The position numbers and the translations under genes were made by a program. A stretch of DNA of 64,000 nucleotides from an uncultured Ruminococcus sp. (lineage in GTDB: Bacteria > Bacillota > Clostridia > Oscillospirales > Ruminococcaceae): NCBI GenBank assembly GCA_900545345.1, contig UQYQ01000005.1, positions 1 to 64,000 on the forward strand. Reading direction: 5' to 3'. The notes beneath the pieces are model-generated. The model was given only the letters and a program-made list of their open reading frames with translations, ran no database searches and was not told the origin of the DNA. Numbering within the stretch: position 1 is the stretch's first letter; every line of letters starts with the position of its first letter. Below, one piece after another: positions 8,849-17,409 of this stretch.

Positions 8849-9388
8849 TTAATGGTATATAATAGTAACAGTAACTGAACTCATAATGAAGCCAACCAGG
8901 TCTGCGAAAAGTGTGCAAAATATAATTTTTTTCGTTGGCTTTATTTTGCAGGCAGAATAATATACTGATAGTGTGTAAAATGTAGTTTCTGTTGACCCCA
9001 TCAAAACACTTGCTACACGGCCTGCAAAGCTGTCAGGTGAGTTTTCCGACAGTATAGAGTCAAATATGCTTAGAGCTCCGCTTCCTGACAAGGGTCGGAG
9101 TATTGCTAAAGGCACACATTCTTTCGGGAACCCAAGGAATGATGTAACAGGGGATAACAGTCTTGTAATAAGCTCTATTCCTCCTGAAGCGTTGAACATG
9201 CCAATAGTGACCATAAGAAGCAGTATTGATGGGAAAATATCTATAGCGATTTTCAGATTTTGTATAGCACCTTTAACGAAAGAATCTACTATATTTATTT
9301 TCTTTGTAAGTCCGTATGTCAGTATAAATGTAATAATTAACGGAAGTATTAAATCAGAAAATTTAAAACTTGACAGAAATTCATTCAT
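8849..9388 (-). CDS. spmB: Spore maturation protein B
   Basis: 179 residues, an integral membrane protein of the nucleoside-recognition (Gate) domain family. The pattern 'RPLSGSGALSIFDSIL' and 'VLMGSTETTFYTLSVYYSA' is diagnostic of SpmB. With SpmA it promotes dehydration of the spore core during maturation. It starts just 1 base after the spmA stop, so the two are translationally linked, as in other sporeformers. Confidence 0.93.
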   Translation of the reverse strand: MNEFLSSFKFSDLILPLIITFILTYGLTKKINIVDSFVKGAIQNLKIAIDIFPSILLLMVTIGMFNASGGIELITRLLSPVTSFLGFPKECVPLAILRPLSGSGALSIFDSILSENSPDSFAGRVASVLMGSTETTFYTLSVYYSACKIKPTKKIIFCTLFADLVGFIMSSVTVTIIYH

Positions 9389-9389
9389 T

Positions 9390-9971
9390 TTATTTTCTCT
9401 TTTCGTCTTTCCAAATTACTTTCAGTAATATTACTGAACAAAAAAGTGATACAAAAGAAGATATAAGAACAGCCGGAAGTATTTCCATTGGATTTTCAGA
9501 ACCGTGTGAAAAACGAATTGCGGCGATTGTCGATGGTATGAGCTGAATAGAAGCAGTATTTAAAAGTGTTAATAATGCCATGTTTTTTGAAGGATACTTT
9601 GTAATGTGTTCTTCCTCTTTGATTTTTTTCATAGCCTCAATCCCTAGTGGAGTGGCAGCATTCCCTAAGCCTAAAAGATTGGCGGTAACATTCATGGTTA
9701 TTGCCTTGTATGCAGCACCTTTCAAATTTATTTTTGAGAATATTAACTTTAGTATCGGTTTTAGAATGTTTGATATTTTTTCATCGAGCTTAGATTCTTT
9801 TACAATATTCATAAGACCGCCCCAAAGTGCCATTGTACCGGCAATTGATAGCATAAACTGTACAGAATTACTACTATTATCCATAACAGTATTTGTAATA
9901 TTGTATAAATTATTATTATATAATCCCAAGATTATGGATACTATGGCAATGATTCCTATAATTGTAGACAT
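9390..9971 (-). CDS. spmA: Spore maturation protein A
   Basis: 193 residues, membrane protein of the same nucleoside-recognition family as SpmB. Typical motifs: 'GTMALWGGLMNIVKESKLDEK' shortened to GxMALWxGxMxIxxxSxL, and 'NVTANLLGLGNAATPLGI'. SpmA and SpmB act together in spore core dehydration and heat resistance. First gene of the spmA-spmB pair, divergent from the AbrB-like regulator. The ATG at 9971 follows a weak AGGGG-like site ('ACGAGGGGTACATTTT'). Confidence 0.93.
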   Translation of the reverse strand: MSTIIGIIAIVSIILGLYNNNLYNITNTVMDNSSNSVQFMLSIAGTMALWGGLMNIVKESKLDEKISNILKPILKLIFSKINLKGAAYKAITMNVTANLLGLGNAATPLGIEAMKKIKEEEHITKYPSKNMALLTLLNTASIQLIPSTIAAIRFSHGSENPMEILPAVLISSFVSLFCSVILLKVIWKDEKRK

Positions 9972-10017
9972 AAAATGTACCCCTCGTTAATAGTTATAAT
10001 CATTTTTAATATGGTGC

Positions 10018-10045
10018 TTGACAAAAAATTGTATTATGGTAAAAT
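10018..10045 (+). promoter_or_regulatory. Promoter of the AbrB-type regulator
   Basis: TTGACA (10018-10023), 16-base spacer, TAAAAT (10040-10045). It lies about 75 bases upstream of the start codon. Confidence 0.65.
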
Positions 10046-10121
10046 TATATTGAGATTGAAATAAAATAATTATATATGTTTTGGATATTTTTATTTTATG
10101 AATATTAGGAGGAAAAAACAA

Positions 10122-10361
10122 ATGAAATCAACCGGAATAGTAAGACCACTTGATGAACTCGGAAGAATCGTAATTCCTATTGAATTAAGAAGAACTTATG
10201 ACATTGGTCCTAAGGACTCACTTGAGATTTATGTTGATGGTGATAAGATTATTCTTAAGAAATTCCAGCGTTCATGTACATTCTGCGGTAACAAGGAAGG
10301 CGTTACAGAGTTCAAGGGGAAATTTGTTTGTGCTGACTGTGCACAAGAATTGGCAAAATAG
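10122..10361 (+). CDS. AbrB/SpoVT-type transition-state regulator with C-terminal zinc finger
   Basis: 79 residues. Residues 1-50 form the swapped-hairpin AbrB DNA-binding domain ('STGIVRPLDELGRIVIPIEL', 'DSLEIYVDGDKIILKK'). The C terminus holds two Cys pairs, 'CTFCG' and 'CADC', a likely zinc site common in clostridial members. Such proteins control the switch from growth to stationary phase and sporulation. The ATG at 10122 has a perfect AGGAGG; an upstream ATG at 10098 has none. Divergent from spmA and beside spoVB, a context that suits a sporulation-stage regulator. Confidence 0.9.
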   Translation: MKSTGIVRPLDELGRIVIPIELRRTYDIGPKDSLEIYVDGDKIILKKFQRSCTFCGNKEGVTEFKGKFVCADCAQELAK

Positions 10362-10376
10362 TAATGACATAAAATT

Positions 10377-10410
10377 AAAAGAGATAGCTTGAATTAGCTG
10401 TCTCTTTTAT
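10377..10410 (+). terminator. Terminator of the AbrB-type gene
   Basis: AAAAGAGATAGCT / AGCTGTCTCTTTT stem with one G-T pair, followed by a T-rich stretch. Confidence 0.8.
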
Positions 10411-10470
10411 TTTATTACACACATTATCTCTTTAGAACATTATTACTTATTAAAAAGACAATCTTTTATA

Positions 10471-10508
10471 ATAAATCAACCCGTTTAGAAATTAATCTAA
10501 GCGGGTTG
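10471..10508 (-). terminator. Terminator of the degenerate GH25 gene
   Basis: CAACCCGCTTAGA / TCTAAACGGGTTG stem just after the stop on the minus strand, followed by ATTTATTATAAAAG; the T run is weak. Confidence 0.6.
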
Positions 10509-10511
10509 TAT

Positions 10512-11381
10512 CTATTTATATTGAAAATTCATAAAGTCTTGTTTTGAACCTTTAAAAACACTTAAATTGACATAGTTGTTTTTGTTTGAAACTCCGCCTA
10601 TTTTTCCTCTTGGACTGTAGTTCCAAAAATCCCAATCAATAGATTTAGGTTCTGAGAATAAATCTATTATCCAAAGCTTAAATCCTGCAAAATCATCTTT
10701 TAAATAGTCTTTATAAAAACTATTTCCTGTAATTATAATAGGATTAAACCCGTATTCATCTTTAATAGCTTTACAATATTTTTTCAGTTCTTCAACGATT
10801 GTTTGTTTTTCGGGTGAGAACGCTAAAGAAACACCTTCTTTAGTTATTTCTACAGCAGGAAAAAGTCTGTATCCGTCACTTGAAATTTTCCCTACGGTAT
10901 TTATAAAATTTTCAGCTTGAGCTTTGCCGTCAGATGAAAATGAGAATTTGTGATATGCTCCGGTTTTTACGGTGCTGTCCTTAGCGTTATCCCATGAAGT
11001 CTTGAATTGCTTGTCAATAAGATTTTCACCTTCGGTGGCTTTAATATAGGCAAAAGATATGTTTTCCATTTCAAAAGCAGTAAAATTTATTTCACCCTGA
11101 AGAGATGATACCGTTACACCGGATACAGGGTATTCTTTGCGGGTAGGGGAGTTGAACCAAATTTTCCCGGTATACATAAGAATTATAATATCAACTAAAA
11201 TAGCAATGATACCTAATGTTATAAGCCAAAGAACAATTCTTTTGCGTTTATCTTTTCTGTGCTTTTTTCTATATGTTTTAGTGTTATTATCATCATAATA
11301 ATCTTCGTAGTCTGTATCATAATAATCAGGCTCATAATTATTATTCTGAGTGTAATTTGCATTGTTTGAAGTTGTTTTCAT
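10512..11381 (-). CDS. Membrane-anchored GH25-fold protein with degenerate active site
   Basis: 289 residues: an Asn/Tyr/Asp-rich cytoplasmic N terminus (1-36), a basic stretch, one membrane helix (about 48-70), then an outside domain of the GH25 muramidase fold ('FAYIKATEGE', 'AYHKFSF', 'WDFWNYSPRG'). In active GH25 enzymes the first catalytic Asp lies in G-x-D-x-S and the pair in P-x-x-D-x-E. Here these read GVTVS (Thr90) and PAVEIT (Glu178, Thr180), so the normal acids appear lost. Most likely a wall-binding pseudoenzyme. It follows rpoD by 64 bases and may be cotranscribed. Confidence 0.75.
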   Translation of the reverse strand: MKTTSNNANYTQNNNYEPDYYDTDYEDYYDDNNTKTYRKKHRKDKRKRIVLWLITLGIIAILVDIIILMYTGKIWFNSPTRKEYPVSGVTVSSLQGEINFTAFEMENISFAYIKATEGENLIDKQFKTSWDNAKDSTVKTGAYHKFSFSSDGKAQAENFINTVGKISSDGYRLFPAVEITKEGVSLAFSPEKQTIVEELKKYCKAIKDEYGFNPIIITGNSFYKDYLKDDFAGFKLWIIDLFSEPKSIDWDFWNYSPRGKIGGVSNKNNYVNLSVFKGSKQDFMNFQYK

Positions 11382-11445
11382 AAATATGAGCCTTTCTCTA
11401 TAATAGCGGATTTAAAGTTATGTAGCAAAAAGCTCATAAGCTTAT

Positions 11446-12549
11446 TTAATCCAAATAATCTTTAACCTTATTGCTTCTGTTTGGATGGCGAAGCTTTCTC
11501 AATGCTTTTGCTTCGATTTGTCTGATTCTCTCACGGGTAACATTAAACTGCTGACCTACTTCTTCTAAAGTTCTTGAACGCCCGTCTTCAAGCCCGAAAC
11601 GAAGCCTTAAAACTTTTTCTTCACGGTCTGTGAGGGTAGATAAGACCTGGTTTAACTGCTCTTTCAGCAATGTTCTCGAAGCGGCTTCAGCAGGGGCAGG
11701 AGCTTCATCATCAGGTATAAAATCACCTAAGTGTGAGTCTTCCTCTTCACCGATAGGTGTTTCAAGGGACACCGGGTCCTGAGCAATTCTCATAATCTCT
11801 CTGACTCTTTCAACAGGCATATTAAGCTCTTCAGCAATTTCTTCTGAGCTTGGGTCGTGTCCGTTTTTGTGAAGAAGCTGAGAGGACACTTTCTTTACTT
11901 TTGTAATTGTTTCAACCATATGAACGGGAATTCTTATAGTTCTTGCCTGATCGGCAATAGCTCTTGTTATTGCCTGTCTGATCCACCATGTTGCATATGT
12001 TGAAAACTTAAAGCCCTTTGTATAGTCAAATTTTTCAACAGCTTTAATCAGACCTAGATTTCCTTCCTGAATAAGGTCTAAAAAGCTCATGCCCCGACCA
12101 ACATATCTTTTGGCTATTGATACAACAAGACGCAAGTTAGCCTCAGCAAGTTTTTTTCTTGCTTCTGATGCTTTTTCTTCGTTTGAGCTTGACATTTGTT
12201 CAGCAAGCTGAATTTCATCTTCTGCTGTTAAAAGAGGGACTCTTCCTATTTCTTTTAAATAGATTTTAACAGGGTCGTCAATAGAAATGCCATCAGTCGA
12301 GATAGAAATATCGACCGTATCCTGTGAACTTTCCTCATCCGTAGCTGTAATATCAAGAGTTTCATCAGGAACAATATCATCAATTATTTCGATATTAAGT
12401 GCAGCACAGTTGTCATAGAAAGCATCCATTTGCTCAACATCATAATCCAGCTTTTCTAAAGCATCGGTAATATCTTTAGTTGATAGTTTACCTGTTGACT
12501 TTCCTTTTTCCATAAGGTTTTCCAAAATAATTTTCTTATCTGCTGTCAT
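11446..12549 (-). CDS. rpoD: RNA polymerase primary sigma factor (SigA/RpoD)
   Basis: 367 residues with all sigma-70 regions: 1.2 ('DDPVKIYLKEIGRVPLLTAE'), 2 ('GNLGLIKAVEKFDYTKGFKF', 'YATWWIRQAITRAIADQART'), 3, and 4.2 ('TLEEVGQQFNVTRERIRQIE'). Region 2.4/4.2 sequences predict recognition of TATAAT and TTGACA, which matches the promoters seen here. The ATG at 12549 is spaced correctly from GGAG; the TTG at 12567 is not. Directly downstream of dnaG in the classical dnaG-rpoD operon. Confidence 0.97.
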   Translation of the reverse strand: MTADKKIILENLMEKGKSTGKLSTKDITDALEKLDYDVEQMDAFYDNCAALNIEIIDDIVPDETLDITATDEESSQDTVDISISTDGISIDDPVKIYLKEIGRVPLLTAEDEIQLAEQMSSSNEEKASEARKKLAEANLRLVVSIAKRYVGRGMSFLDLIQEGNLGLIKAVEKFDYTKGFKFSTYATWWIRQAITRAIADQARTIRIPVHMVETITKVKKVSSQLLHKNGHDPSSEEIAEELNMPVERVREIMRIAQDPVSLETPIGEEEDSHLGDFIPDDEAPAPAEAASRTLLKEQLNQVLSTLTDREEKVLRLRFGLEDGRSRTLEEVGQQFNVTRERIRQIEAKALRKLRHPNRSNKVKDYLD

Positions 12550-12594
12550 GGTCAAATCTCCAATCAAATTAAAATATCCGAATTTAAAAATCTT

Positions 12595-14364
12595 TTACGA
12601 TTTTTTACTTCTCAATTGTTCTGTGAACTCTCTCAAATCATCATCTGAAAAATTGTCATTAATCTGCTGACTAGTATTATTATGCGAATTTAACACATTT
12701 ATATAATCTATTAATACTTGTTTGTCAACAGGAATTTCTCGACGTCTGCCGATAATATTAGCCACATTTCCCATTTCATCGGGAGAAAATTCGATGTTGA
12801 ATGACGAAAGTGAGAAGTCTGTGTTGTTTTTTATCTTAAAAAGAAGACTCTCATAAATCCGCTTATTAAGGTCGGTAACGAAGTTTTCCTTAGGAAGCAT
12901 ACTGCTTATAAAATCGGCTTGGTCAGGATTTTGATACAGATAATATAAAATACCTTCCTCGCTTTTAATACGCTTATCAAAAGCCGCAGCAGTCGGAGTT
13001 GTGTCACTTGAATGTGAAGCGGTGTTTTTATATAACTGTCTCCATTCTTTTTTTCTTCCGGAGTTTTTTCGTTTTCTTATTCGGCTGTCAATTTCTCTGA
13101 ATATTGTTTCTTCTTTAATGTTCATATTTTTGCTGAACCGCTGAACGAAAACCTCTCGTTCGGTTTCACTTTCTATCTGAGAAAGAATATCATAACATTT
13201 TTTTAAATATTCAATTCTGTCTATGTCATTGTTCTCAATATCAAGACCGTCTTTAGCTTTGTTAATTTCAAATGCAATGGCATTATCTGAATTATCAAGA
13301 AGAAGCTTAAATCTTGTTGCACCGAATTTTTTTATGAATTCATCGGGGTCTTTAGCACCCTCCATTTTAATAATTTTCGTGTGAATACCTACTTCAGATA
13401 AAAGGTCAATTGCTTTTTTAGAGGCCTTTTGGCCAGCTTGGTCTGAGTCATAACAAATAACAACTTCTTTGCAATACTGAGACATCAGTCTTGCGTGGTC
13501 GGGGGTAATCGCTGTACCGCAGGTTGCAACGGTGTTCTCAAAGCCTGCCTGGTTCATTGAAATTACATCCATATTGCCCTCGCATAAAAGCAAACGCTGT
13601 TCTTTTGAAGCAGATTCTTTAGCAAAATTCAAAGAAAATAGGGTTTTGTTCTTTTTGAAAACCAGAGTTTCTCTTGAATTGAGATATTTTCTTGTATCAT
13701 CAGGGTCAAGCGTTCTTCCTCCAAAAGCAATTACATTTCCCCTCAAATCAAAGAAAGGGAACATAACTCGATTTTTAAAGAAGTCGTATGTTCTACCGCT
13801 TTGTGAGCGACCTAAAAGGCTTGCTTCAACGAGTTCATTTTCATAAAAGCCTTTGGAAAGCATATAATCTTTTAAGCCTGTCCATTTGTTTTCAGCAAAG
13901 CCGAGACCGTATTTTTGAATAGTTTCAGGTTTAAGACCTCTGTCAATGAGATATTTAAGTCCGATTTTCCCGTTTGAAGAGCGAAGATTATTAAAGAAAA
14001 ATTTTGCAGCTTCACGGTTCATTTCGTAAAGCCGTTGTTTTTTTCTGACTGTATCATCGCCTTTTTCAGAATCCTCAGGCAGGGGAATACCGCTTCGCTC
14101 AGATAAAAGCTTTATTGCTTCAAAATAATCAAGGTTTTCGATTTTCATTATGAAAGTTATTACATCTCCCCCTGCACCGCATCCAAAACAATAAAAGCTT
14201 TGAGTGTCGTTGTATATAGTGCATGAGGCGGTTTTTTCAGAGTGAAAAGGGCATAGGCATTTTGAAACAGAACCTGCTCTTTTTATTTGAACATAACCGG
14301 ACATAATGTCATCTATTCTGTTGGCATCCTTAAGCCGTTCGATGAATTCAGCAGGTAAAGGCAT
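12595..14364 (-). CDS. dnaG: DNA primase
   Basis: 589 residues. The N-terminal CHC2 zinc domain has C38, H41, C59 and C62 ('CPFH', 'CFGC'). The Toprim core follows with 'LLCEGNMDVISMNQAG' and the acidic 'CYDSDQAG'. The C-terminal part is the helicase-interaction domain. DnaG makes RNA primers at the replication fork with the DnaB-type helicase. It sits between dgt and rpoD in one direction; intergenic gaps are short (33 and 45 bases). Confidence 0.97.
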   Translation of the reverse strand: MPLPAEFIERLKDANRIDDIMSGYVQIKRAGSVSKCLCPFHSEKTASCTIYNDTQSFYCFGCGAGGDVITFIMKIENLDYFEAIKLLSERSGIPLPEDSEKGDDTVRKKQRLYEMNREAAKFFFNNLRSSNGKIGLKYLIDRGLKPETIQKYGLGFAENKWTGLKDYMLSKGFYENELVEASLLGRSQSGRTYDFFKNRVMFPFFDLRGNVIAFGGRTLDPDDTRKYLNSRETLVFKKNKTLFSLNFAKESASKEQRLLLCEGNMDVISMNQAGFENTVATCGTAITPDHARLMSQYCKEVVICYDSDQAGQKASKKAIDLLSEVGIHTKIIKMEGAKDPDEFIKKFGATRFKLLLDNSDNAIAFEINKAKDGLDIENNDIDRIEYLKKCYDILSQIESETEREVFVQRFSKNMNIKEETIFREIDSRIRKRKNSGRKKEWRQLYKNTASHSSDTTPTAAAFDKRIKSEEGILYYLYQNPDQADFISSMLPKENFVTDLNKRIYESLLFKIKNNTDFSLSSFNIEFSPDEMGNVANIIGRRREIPVDKQVLIDYINVLNSHNNTSQQINDNFSDDDLREFTEQLRSKKS

Positions 14365-14397
14365 CCCTTTTTCACTTCCTTTTTTATATTAATTTAT

Positions 14398-15381
14398 TTA
14401 TCCGTTCCATCCTTTAGGAATAAATACTTCCTCAAAGGTGTTTATAGCATAGCTGTCTGTCATTCCTGCGACATAGTCGCATACAGCAGTTTCTTTTGAA
14501 AAATTATAAGCAAGCTCTTTATACTGGTCGGTCATAACCTTATCAAAGTTTTCATAAAAATAATAAAATAATGTACCTAAAAGACCTTTAACTTTAGCTT
14601 CTTCAGATTTGCATTTTGGGTTTGTATAAACGCTTTCAAACATGAATTTATGAAGCTTATCATGTGCTTCTTTAATTTTACTGTCCATATGAATATCAGA
14701 CGCACCGTTTTTTACAATTGAGTTTACCATAGCTGTGATTCGTTCTGATTTAGAGTGCCCGAGAATATTTGAAATATCAGAAGGAATGTCGTCTTCACAA
14801 AGAACGCCGGCTCTTATTGAATCATCAATGTCATGATTTATATATGCAATTACATCTGCAAGTCTTACTACATATCCTTCTTTGGTGTCTGCAATTTGAT
14901 TAGTATGTGCTAAAATCCCGTTTCTTACTTCATATGTAAGGTTGAGCTTATCAATGTGGTCAACAACCCTCAGACTTTGTTGGTAGTGTTTAAAGCCTTT
15001 AGATGATAGTTCATTTAAAACCCTTTCACCTTCATGTCCGAACGGTGTGTGCCCTAAGTCATGACCCAATGCAATAGCTTCAATAAGGTCTTCGTTCAGT
15101 CTTAAAGCTCTGCCGATTGTTCGTGCAATCTGTGATACCTCAAGAGTATGAGTAAGTCTTGTTCTATAATGGTCACCGGTAGGGAATAGGAATACCTGTG
15201 CTTTATGCTTTAAACGCCTGAATGAATTAGAGTGCAGAATTCTGTCCCTATCACGCTGAAAATCTGTTCTTAAATCGCATTTTTTTACATCTTTTTCTCG
15301 TCCCTTAGTGTTCTTAGAAAGACAAGCTTCAGAACAAAGAGTTTGTTCTTCGATTAATTCTGTTTGCTCTCTAGGTAGCAT
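14398..15381 (-). CDS. dgt: Deoxyguanosinetriphosphate triphosphohydrolase-like HD protein
   Basis: 327 residues. Metal ligands of the HD superfamily are present: 'RLTHTLEVSQIA' and 'GHDLGHTPFGHEGE', with the typical 'NSFRRLKHKAQVF' upstream. dGTPases split dNTPs to deoxynucleoside and triphosphate and limit dNTP pools. The ATG at 15381 is preferred because AGGCGG lies about 10 bases ahead; a GTG nine bases further upstream is possible. First gene of dgt-dnaG-rpoD, an order common in Clostridia. Confidence 0.92.
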   Translation of the reverse strand: MLPREQTELIEEQTLCSEACLSKNTKGREKDVKKCDLRTDFQRDRDRILHSNSFRRLKHKAQVFLFPTGDHYRTRLTHTLEVSQIARTIGRALRLNEDLIEAIALGHDLGHTPFGHEGERVLNELSSKGFKHYQQSLRVVDHIDKLNLTYEVRNGILAHTNQIADTKEGYVVRLADVIAYINHDIDDSIRAGVLCEDDIPSDISNILGHSKSERITAMVNSIVKNGASDIHMDSKIKEAHDKLHKFMFESVYTNPKCKSEEAKVKGLLGTLFYYFYENFDKVMTDQYKELAYNFSKETAVCDYVAGMTDSYAINTFEEVFIPKGWNG

Positions 15382-15507
15382 ATTACCCACCGCCTGACAT
15401 ATGTTAATGTTATATACTCAAAAAAAAGTTAAAAACCTTTTTTTAATAGATTTATTAATATATTATTTACAATTGATATTACTTGTTTACCGTAAAGTGA
15501 CTTTTGA

Positions 15508-16128
15508 TTATGCAAAATCTCCATATTTCATCTTAGATTTTAAAATTAAAATTTTCCCGTTTGTTATGTCTGTAAGTTTTTCTTCAAGTTTATCAAGCAT
15601 GTCGGCTTTAACAAGGATTTTTAAGGTTATGTTATCAGCGAATTCATCAGAAAGCATTTTAATTTCAAATTCGGGCAGAGAATACTCAATCTTCCCGTAA
15701 AGTGAATAGTCAAATTTTAGGGTAACTTCAAAGCACTCATGCATTTCCATTTTAACTGATGCATCAACAGCAAGCTTGCATGCATGAGAATAAGCTCTGA
15801 CAAGTCCGCCGCCGCCTAACAAAATTCCGCCGAAGTATCTTGTGACAACAACGCATACATCAGTCAGATTTTCTTTTTGAAGAACATCAAGAACAGGCAT
15901 GCCGGCAGTACCCTGAGGTTCGCCGTCATCGCTGTAACGAGTAATATTGTTATCCCGAAGAATATAAGCATAGACATTATGCTTGGCTTTTCTGTTTTGA
16001 GATTTGATTTCATTTATAAAATCAACAGCTTCTTGATTTGTCTTTACCGGGGAAATATAGCCGATGAATTCAGATTTTTTTTCAATAAAGCTGTTAGTTG
16101 CAAAGCCTTTGATAGTTGTGTAGTTCAT
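15508..16128 (-). CDS. yigZ: YigZ/IMPACT family protein
   Basis: 206 residues. The UPF0029/IMPACT N-terminal domain is clear: 'SEFIGYISPVKTNQEAVDFI', 'HNVYAYIL', 'DDGEPQGTAGMPVLD', 'VVVTRYFGGILLGGGGLVRA'. The C-terminal part is the DUF1949 ferredoxin-like fold. The biochemical role in bacteria is not settled; the family has been linked to translation control in eukaryotes. The ribosome site is weak. Single gene with its own spacer on both sides. Confidence 0.92.
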   Translation of the reverse strand: MNYTTIKGFATNSFIEKKSEFIGYISPVKTNQEAVDFINEIKSQNRKAKHNVYAYILRDNNITRYSDDGEPQGTAGMPVLDVLQKENLTDVCVVVTRYFGGILLGGGGLVRAYSHACKLAVDASVKMEMHECFEVTLKFDYSLYGKIEYSLPEFEIKMLSDEFADNITLKILVKADMLDKLEEKLTDITNGKILILKSKMKYGDFA

Positions 16129-16201
16129 AAAAATTACTGCTTTCTTATTTTAAGTAAAGGTCTTAGCCTTATAAGTTAGGGGTGAAGGCGTTGACATATA
16201 A

Positions 16202-16233
16202 ACAAAAAGAGTGGACTGAATAATCCACCCTTT
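16202..16233 (-). terminator. Terminator of rpmE
   Basis: On the minus strand GGGTGGATTATTCAGTCCACTC forms a stem followed by TTTTTGTTT, just after the rpmE stop. Confidence 0.8.
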
Positions 16234-16248
16234 ATAATTCTTTGAATA

Positions 16249-16449
16249 TTAGTCAAGATTGAAACGCTTCTTGAATCTGTCAACTCGTCCGCCGGTATCC
16301 ATAAGCTTCTGCTTACCGGTATAGAATGGGTGACATTTTGAACAAACTTCAACCTTAATATCCTTCTTTGTAGAACGAGTGTTGATTACATTACCGCATG
16401 CGCAAGTAATAGTAGTCTCTTCGTACTCAGGATGAATATCTTTTCTCAT
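16249..16449 (-). CDS. rpmE: 50S ribosomal protein L31 (zinc-binding type)
   Basis: 66 residues, full length for L31. The Cys set 'CACG' and 'CSKCHPFYTGKQ' marks the zinc-containing (C+) form, as opposed to the zinc-free paralogue induced on zinc starvation. A perfect AGAGGAGG precedes the ATG. It has its own promoter, a structured leader and a terminator. Confidence 0.97.
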   Translation of the reverse strand: MRKDIHPEYEETTITCACGNVINTRSTKKDIKVEVCSKCHPFYTGKQKLMDTGGRVDRFKKRFNLD

Positions 16450-16542
16450 TACATTTCCTCCTCTCTAAACATAAAATATATGACTCACATAGAAGCCCAT
16501 CATTTCAGTTTAGACAGTAGTTCTATGGAATAATCATTAACG
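16450..16542 (-). promoter_or_regulatory. Structured 5' leader of rpmE (possible L31 autoregulatory leader)
   Basis: Between the predicted start of transcription (about 16542) and the rpmE ATG is a leader of about 93 bases. It holds a long-range stem, CATAGAA (16521-16527 on the minus strand) with TTCTATG (16488-16494), enclosing a region with 'CTGAAATGATGGG'. Ribosomal-protein L31 leaders are a known Rfam class in Firmicutes. Whether this one belongs needs a covariance search. Confidence 0.4.
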
Positions 16543-16548
16543 CATAAC

Positions 16549-16577
16549 ATTATATCACATCTTAAAACATATTTCAA
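16549..16577 (-). promoter_or_regulatory. Promoter of rpmE
   Basis: On the minus strand TTGAAA (16572-16577) and TATAAT (16549-16554) are 17 bases apart. Confidence 0.75.
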
Positions 16578-16594
16578 GTCTTTTTTATAAATTC

Positions 16595-17224
16595 CTATTT
16601 TTTAATTACATTAACATTGATTTTCTGCATTGCCTTAGCATTACAGTCTTTATCGGCAACATTAACAACAAACATCTTCTGACATTTCTTCTTGTCAGGT
16701 TTTTTAGCAGCTGTTTCGGTGATATCAATATTTATTTCATTGCCGATATATTTAACAGCACTGACATCGGTTTTTGAATTGCTGTTATCAAAGCTGACTA
16801 TTGTTAAAAAAATTGTATTTTTTGAAAATGTTTTATCATTATTTATTTCTTTATAATAGCTGTTTATTTTATCATTAAGCTCAAAGCTTGTTTTTAAATC
16901 ATCAAAGAAGTATTTTACAACTCGTTTAGCTGTAATAACCGCAGTAATAGGGTAGTCGGTTTTCTTTGATTTCTGTTTAATGCTGAAGGTTTTTTTGGTG
17001 AATTTCAAAGAAGTTCCTTTAGATTCAGTATTGGAACTGTTGCTTTTGGTTGGAATCAAAGTAGTGTCTTCTGTATTAATAGTTGTTTTTGCCTGTTCTG
17101 ATGCGATTTTTGAACTTTCAGCTAATCTTTCAGTCTCACGGTCGTTGGCTTTAACAACAAAAAACAGTCCTATTGCTAAAAAGACAACAAATATGATAGG
17201 GAATATCTGCTTTGCATTTTTCAT
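16595..17224 (-). CDS. Membrane-anchored extracytoplasmic protein, unknown function
   Basis: 209 residues. One N-terminal membrane helix ('IFPIIFVVFLAIGLFFVV') is followed by a Ser/Thr-rich linker and a basic beta-rich outer domain; the C terminus ends 'INVNVIKK'. No recognised motif. AGAGGATT precedes the ATG. It sits alone between rpmE and the GH5 gene, all on the minus strand. Wall-facing location is inferred from topology. Confidence 0.7.
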   Translation of the reverse strand: MKNAKQIFPIIFVVFLAIGLFFVVKANDRETERLAESSKIASEQAKTTINTEDTTLIPTKSNSSNTESKGTSLKFTKKTFSIKQKSKKTDYPITAVITAKRVVKYFFDDLKTSFELNDKINSYYKEINNDKTFSKNTIFLTIVSFDNSNSKTDVSAVKYIGNEINIDITETAAKKPDKKKCQKMFVVNVADKDCNAKAMQKINVNVIKK

Positions 17225-17368
17225 TATAATCCTCTTTTCTCATAATTGCAGAGTTTGAATTACATAACGAATTTAATAAATAAAATAGTTCAGTATTTAT
17301 AAATGAATTATATCATTATTATTCCCATAAGTCAATTCCGAAGTGGTTTTTATCTTTAAAGTTGCAAA

Positions 17369-17402
17369 TAAATAAGCGTTCAGAATTCTCTGAACGCTTA
17401 TT
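17369..17402 (-). terminator. Terminator of the GH5 gene
   Basis: AATAAGCGTTCAGA / TCTGAACGCTTATT stem followed by TATTTG on the minus strand. Confidence 0.75.
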
Positions 17403-17409
17403 ACAATTT

